Positions 58,321 through 64,000 of a DNA stretch of 64,000 nucleotides are shown piece after piece. Under the pieces are notes generated by a model. The model saw nothing but the letters and a program-made list of their open reading frames with translations, ran no database searches and had not been told where the DNA came from. Source of the stretch: Brachionus rotundiformis (lineage: Eukaryota > Rotifera > Eurotatoria > Ploima > Brachionidae); contig JAESIW010000138.1 in NCBI GenBank assembly GCA_016802295.1, forward strand, positions 3,066,152 to 3,130,151, given 5' to 3'. How positions within the stretch are numbered: the stretch's first letter is position 1; each line of letters begins with the position of its first letter. The translations under genes were made by a program, and so were the position numbers.

Positions 58321-61300
58321 TTTATTTCAAAAATTTTTTTCTAGCTTAAATAAATTTTGTCACAAAGTTAAATGGATCAACAAACTCAGTTTATTTCGTG
58401 ATTCATTTATTTAACTCAATGATCAAATTAATTTATTTAAAATGTATGTATTTTAAATGTGTTTTATTCTAAAAAAAACTAGAAAAAGAGATTACATTTT
58501 AGTAGAAAAAGTTAAGCTAAAATTGGAAGAGGAAAAAAAAGATTTTTAAGCTAATTAAAAAAAAACAGCGAAAAGATAAAACAGGATAAAAAAGTTTTAG
58601 TTGGTGAAACTAATTAATTGTCAAAATTTTTTGGATAAAATTTTGATAGGCTTAAAACTTATATAATTATTTAGTATTGCTTTGAGTTTAAATCGATGCA
58701 AAATGAATAATTTTCTTTAACATTATCTTTAAAATTTGTTATTTAACCAATTTTAGCATACTTTTTCATAAAAGCCAACATATTTTATTTTTTGCTCTAA
58801 GCTTTTTAAAAAATTTCACCCAACAATGAATCTAATTCTTAATTTATCTGATTCTTTATAAAACATTAGAATAAATTAATCGATATTTTTAAGCGAGATC
58901 AAGAAATATTATATTTTTAAGTTTAATTCTTCTATAAATAGATAGATATTTAGCTTAAATGATTACATTTAATCTTAAGTTCTACCATAAAGTCCATACA
59001 AGCAAAATTTACTCTTGGAATAAATGTTTTAGATGTTTAAAATAAGATATGGCAAAATTTCAAAGACAAAGATTTTAACATATTTAATACATCAATAATT
59101 CTTAATAAATTAAAAATTAGTAAATTAAATTAAATTAGATGGCTAAAAAATGAAAGTAGTTAAGTTACATAATACAAATATCTGAAAACAAAGTTGGAAC
59201 AGATACTCTATTTGTTCATAGATAATGTAAAAGATCAATTCTATTTCTATTATATTATCTTTAAAAAGTTATGTTTCTTAAATGTTTTTAATTAGGAATT
59301 TAAAACTGTAGATAAAAATCAGAAAAAAAAACTTATCATCAATTGATACGTAAACTAAAAAATTCAATTATTAATATTTAAATTTAAATTAATTTTGTTA
59401 TAATATACTGATAGAATATGCGATTGAAAAGGTTCATTCTAAAATTATTTAAAGTTCTGTTTTTATTATGCTTTTCTTAAATTTTTAGTAGTTAGATTAA
59501 ATTTTGAACTATTCTATTTAGTAAGACATTTTTTCGCTATTAAAATCGGAAATAAATAAAGTGAATGAAACTCTAAATCACAATTATCTAAAAACAAATA
59601 TTTTACTAATTTGACTATGTGAAGCAATTTAAAAAAAAAATTTTAATTAAAAATCAATAAATGGAAAAAAATGCTGGTTTGTTACTTAATAAAAATAACC
59701 TTAATAAAAAATTCATTTTGTTAAATTTTTTTTTAAAGAATTGAAAGCAATAGAGCATTTTAAACAAGATCTGGAAATTATTTTCCATAATGATTTTAAG
59801 CTTTCGTATCGTATCATGATGATAAAACTGTGGGAGTATCATTATTTTTTAAGAAATATTTTACTTATTGAAGAATTAATTATAATTTTGTCAATTAACA
59901 TTTGAATTAAAGAAACACGTATCAATATATATTTAAACTTCTTTATTGCTTCATTTAAAGAGAAAAATATTCAAATTATCTTTAATCTCCTACTTTTCGT
60001 TAAGAGCAAAATAAAAAAGAAAGCTGGTGATTTTTTGTAGTGATGTTTTTAGTTTAGTTTCATTTTTATTGATTTATTGACTCTTTTGATCGTGACGAAT
60101 GTTAAGACTTTTAGTAATTTTAATGATTAAAGTAATTTAAATGATTTTTTTAGATACAAGCAAAAAAATAATAGAATAAAATTCTTTCTATATAACAAAT
60201 TAGAAATAAATCTTAAACAAATTAAATTATTATTATTTGGACACTTCTCAATTAATACTTTAAGTCAAATAATTATCATTTTCATAAATGAAATTTCATA
60301 TCAATGAATTAAACTATTCAAATTTAGTCAGGGTGAGTTTTAAAAAAAAATTCCAAAGATGTGATTAAAGTAATGGCTTTAAAAATATTTATCTGATCAA
60401 ATTTTTATTATTTAATATAATCGTTTAAATTTCCCAGAAAATGATGTTAAATTTAAATAAACGAAATTAAACTTTTTTTATGCTTTGTTTTATGGAATGA
60501 ATTAGTTGTGAAAGAAGTAGAAAGTGGTAGATATCTAAAAAAAATAGAATTTACATGAATGAAATTGGTTATTTAATGTTTAAATTTTGAATTATTTAAA
60601 TTGAAGCAAAAATTCTTAATTTAATTGGAATTTGATTGACATGAATTAGATTATATAATAAAATGAGAATTAGAAAAGAATCATTTTTAACCAATGTTTA
60701 AATTAAAGTTAAATAAATTAACCATTAAAGATTGCTTCAATCAAATTTTAATCCATAATGAATCAAATTAGACTAAACGCCAACTACGATAATTTCCAAG
60801 TAATAAGCTTAATGTTTGCCTTCAGATGAATAATTTCTCTTTAAATCATCTTTATAAACTGTATTAGGAAACATTTTAGATTCCGAATATTTTTGAAGTT
60901 AATTTTTTTTGATCTAATGGGCTTTGCATATTAGTAATATACACAGCTTGTTTATATAATAAATTTAAAGAAAATGCATTAGCAATTTTTATGTTGTTTT
61001 AAAACTAATACTTTTTAGGTCAATTTAGAATTTTAACTAATATAAAGACCAACCATAGACTTATTTATAAAATAATTTCAAAAACAAAAACAAATTAAGT
61101 TATGAAAGTAAAAAGTTTTTTTTTAAAGTTTGTTTAGATATGGTTAAAATCTTTCAGTGTTAGTTAGATAGCCATTTATCATTTATGTTTAGATAAGATT
61201 TTTATTAATTTAATAAATTTGTGAAATTTTTCATATATTATTGTTTTTCACATTTTTCAAATAATTTCTTAAACAAATTTTATTTTCTTTGTCTTGTCAC

Positions 61301-64000
61301 TTATAAATATATGAGCTTGAAACACTGGACAAAAAATTCCAAAGTTTCCAAAAGGATAATTTTGTTAGATTCAAAAGCTCTGTCAGGGAAAAATGAATGC
61401 TCGCATGACTGAACACGTGTAGAGGCAAAAAATCACTTGATATCTTTCAACATGCCAAACGATTTGTATTATTCTATGAAAATCACATGCTCAAAAAATA
61501 CATATAGATAAGAATTACGTGAGTAAACTTTTGGTAATAAGCTTTATCTTGTTTTACAAGGTTTTATTTAGAAAAATTTACAAACATAAAATTCTATCTA
61601 TTTATTTTTATGAGTTAAGAATTAATTAAAAAATTCTATTTCCAGAAAAATTTTAAGATGAAAATTTAAAAGGTTTTTTTAAGAAATTTTATCTCAATTA
61701 TTATTAAAGCTGATTCTTTATAAATTATAGATAAAATGTATAAAATCTAAATCTAGTCAAAAATTAGAAAATTTAATTAAAAATCTATAACTAGTGATGC
61801 AAGTCTAAAAATGGTTTACGAAAATGTTCCAATCATAATTAATTTTATTTTATGTCCATATTTTAATTTGCGTTCAATTTATAAAGAAATATTTACAGAA
61901 AAAATAATATCGTCGACATGTATCTAAATTTAATTCAAGTTTTTGAAAGTTATATCGACTTTATTTGATTCTATTTTAAAATTTTAGATTTATATATTTT
62001 TATTTTTAAATCTACAATTTTCAAAGTCTCATTTTGTATTAAATAATTTTTGTCTGTCTGGCTCATATAAACATAATAATTTTCTGACAAAAATTTTTTG
62101 ATAACGTTTTTTAGAATAATCATCATATAATATAATTTAATTAAAAAGGTTGAATTAAAAATACACAAGAAAAGTGAAACCATTTGATTACTTACACATG
62201 AATAATTTTAAAATTAATTAAATAATAAAGCTGTTTATATTTAATATTAATCTCACGTTTAAAGAAAGGGTTAATAATATAAATTGTAGTATGTTTAATA
62301 CCTTATTTATAATTTATCGATTTTGTTAATCTTTAAACAATAGAAATGTTTAAAATTAGTTAAATTCTTTGGTAAGTTAAAAAATAGTCAAATTTTAATA
62401 AGTAAACCAAAAAATTAGTACTATTGATGTGTTTATTAGATGATGTTAAAATGAATGATAATAATATGTTTCTACTAAGTGAAAATTTTATATTCAATTT
62501 GATTAGATTTTTAAGTAATAATTAGGAAAATTTCCAAAATGAAAAGCTTAATTTTTGGTTTTATACTTTTTGATTCTGATGAATTCATATCAAATTCAAA
62601 TAGATAATAAATTTTTATTTAAGTTTAAGTATTAAGTTATCAAAATGAATTAGATTTGTTGAAAATCAATTTAAAATACTTTCAATAGATTTAAAAAATA
62701 CATTCTTGCAAAATTTAGCTTTATCACTCAGAATACATTTTCATAAAATTTAAATTTCTTATCTGTTACTTTTCTCCTATTCACTCGGTTATTAAATTAA
62801 ATGTTAAATTTTTACAACTCATTTAATACTTCGTTTTTATATCTTATCACTTTTTAAATGTTTGAAAATAAATTTCAACAAGACAAAATGTATAAATCAT
62901 TTGCTAAGTATTTTCAAATGCTTGCTAGTGGTATTAAATGATATGTTAAAATTGATTTTTAAACGGTTTTTAAAAATATGTATGTACAAATCTAACCAGA
63001 GCTTAAATTTTAGTTTGAATTTTATTTTTAATTGTTATACTTTCATTAAATTCATTAACTTAAAATAATCTATCAAGAAACTTTTTTCATCTCGATTTTT
63101 GGGAAATAAGCTTCTAAGTTATTCAATAAGCTATTATTTTCAATATTATAATTGCTAAAATTAGATTACATGCAGATTAGTTTATAAAAATTATACAAAT
63201 TGTATTATCTTTTTAAGAATATATCTAAAGTAATTAGATACCAAAAGATAAAAATAAAAAATTTAAACATGGTTTAAATTTAGATTCTAACGAAAATTTA
63301 AAAAAAGATTTGCGAATTAATTGTTTAATAAGATAAATATGATAAATATATAAATTTTTAAATTAACATATATTAAATTTAAGATTTCAGAGAATTTAGA
63401 ACTATTATTCTAATTATCAGATATATTTTATTTATTTTAATATCTTTTTTTATTAGTTCTTGAGCTTTCAAGATGGTTTTTAATTTTTTTGAAGAAGATA
63501 AATTATTAGTTCCGATGATAATTGTTTGACAAGTTTATAAAATAACAGTAAGCCTAATATATTTATAATATTTCTATCGCATAAATATGTTTTATTCCAT
63601 AGCTTAGATAAAATAATACATTCATTTAATCTTTATTTGTACTCTTAAAAATTTACCTTTTAATTTCAAATCACTCTATTTTTATTTTTACTTCTATAAA
63701 ACGATATTAATTAAAATTATATCAATTTTAGTATCTTTATTTGAAATTTTCTTCTTTTCTACCCAGCAATCAATAAAACATGTTCCACGATATATCTAAT
63801 TTTGTCAACTATCGCATCAATAAAACGACGGAATTTTTTTTAATTCGATATGCTTATATCATGACTTAAAAATAATCACTAATTAATATAATTTTTTGAC
63901 GACTAAAGACTACATTTCTATTCCTAAAACAATGACATAATGTACAAATCAACTAATTTATTTTAACATAAATTAAACATATTATGTTGTTATATAATCA
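58321..64000. other. AT-rich desert
   Basis: About 5.7 kb of A/T sequence. Every frame is short with random-like composition. No RNA gene, repeat array or recognisable exon was found. A small GC-richer spot at about 61375-61430 is unexplained. Confidence 0.5.

Overview
The window looks like nuclear DNA of a small, very AT-rich invertebrate animal. Most genes are split by short introns (about 45-80 bp, a few longer) with GT/GC-AG borders in T-rich tracts. The proteins are animal families: a KIAA2013/DUF2152 protein, cytospin/SPECC1L, a neuronal calcium sensor, an SLC7 cationic amino-acid transporter, an arrestin-domain protein and two DDX3/PL10 RNA helicases. A rotifer-like lophotrochozoan is my best guess, but that is inference. 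No bacterial operons, CRISPR arrays or viral genomes are visible.

Layout. 362-3008 (minus): 12-exon KIAA2013 homologue. 3634-3919: two identical tRNA-Lys(CTT) genes facing each other; a third identical copy is at 41514. 6610-11349 (minus): a 3-exon, about 1122-residue low-complexity protein of unknown function. 14384-17875 (plus): cytospin-like coiled-coil/CH protein. 18095-18196 (minus): candidate 33-residue membrane microprotein. 19039-20137 (plus): secreted cysteine-rich protein. 20782-20985 (minus): small secreted ten-cysteine peptide. 22080-25590: repeat-bearing desert (fold-back element, non-LTR retrotransposon tail). 25591-32265: long non-coding desert. 32266-34689 (plus): membrane lectin (SUEL + CUB + C-type lectin). 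36059-37622 (minus): ankyrin-repeat protein. 41925-44734 (plus): 16-exon cationic amino-acid transporter. 46378-47201 (plus) and 47298-48553 (minus): calcium sensor and arrestin-like gene, tail to tail. 49730-51496 (plus): intronless DDX3 paralogue. 53375-57216 (plus): 9-exon DDX3 gene. 57217-64000: desert.

The most striking result is in the introns of the 9-exon DDX3 gene. Four of its eight introns hold seven C/D-box snoRNA-like units. Each has an exact C box, a CTGA D box and a perfect, unit-specific terminal stem. Several have antisense elements matching universally conserved rRNA stretches. Two units share an identical 65-bp core but have unrelated terminal stems. A fifth intron can fold like an H/ACA RNA. 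The neighbouring DDX3 copy has no introns, hosts none of these RNAs, and carries Asn instead of Asp in helicase motif V.

Exon coordinates are my own hand assembly. Frames were checked for continuity across every junction; no transcript evidence was available.
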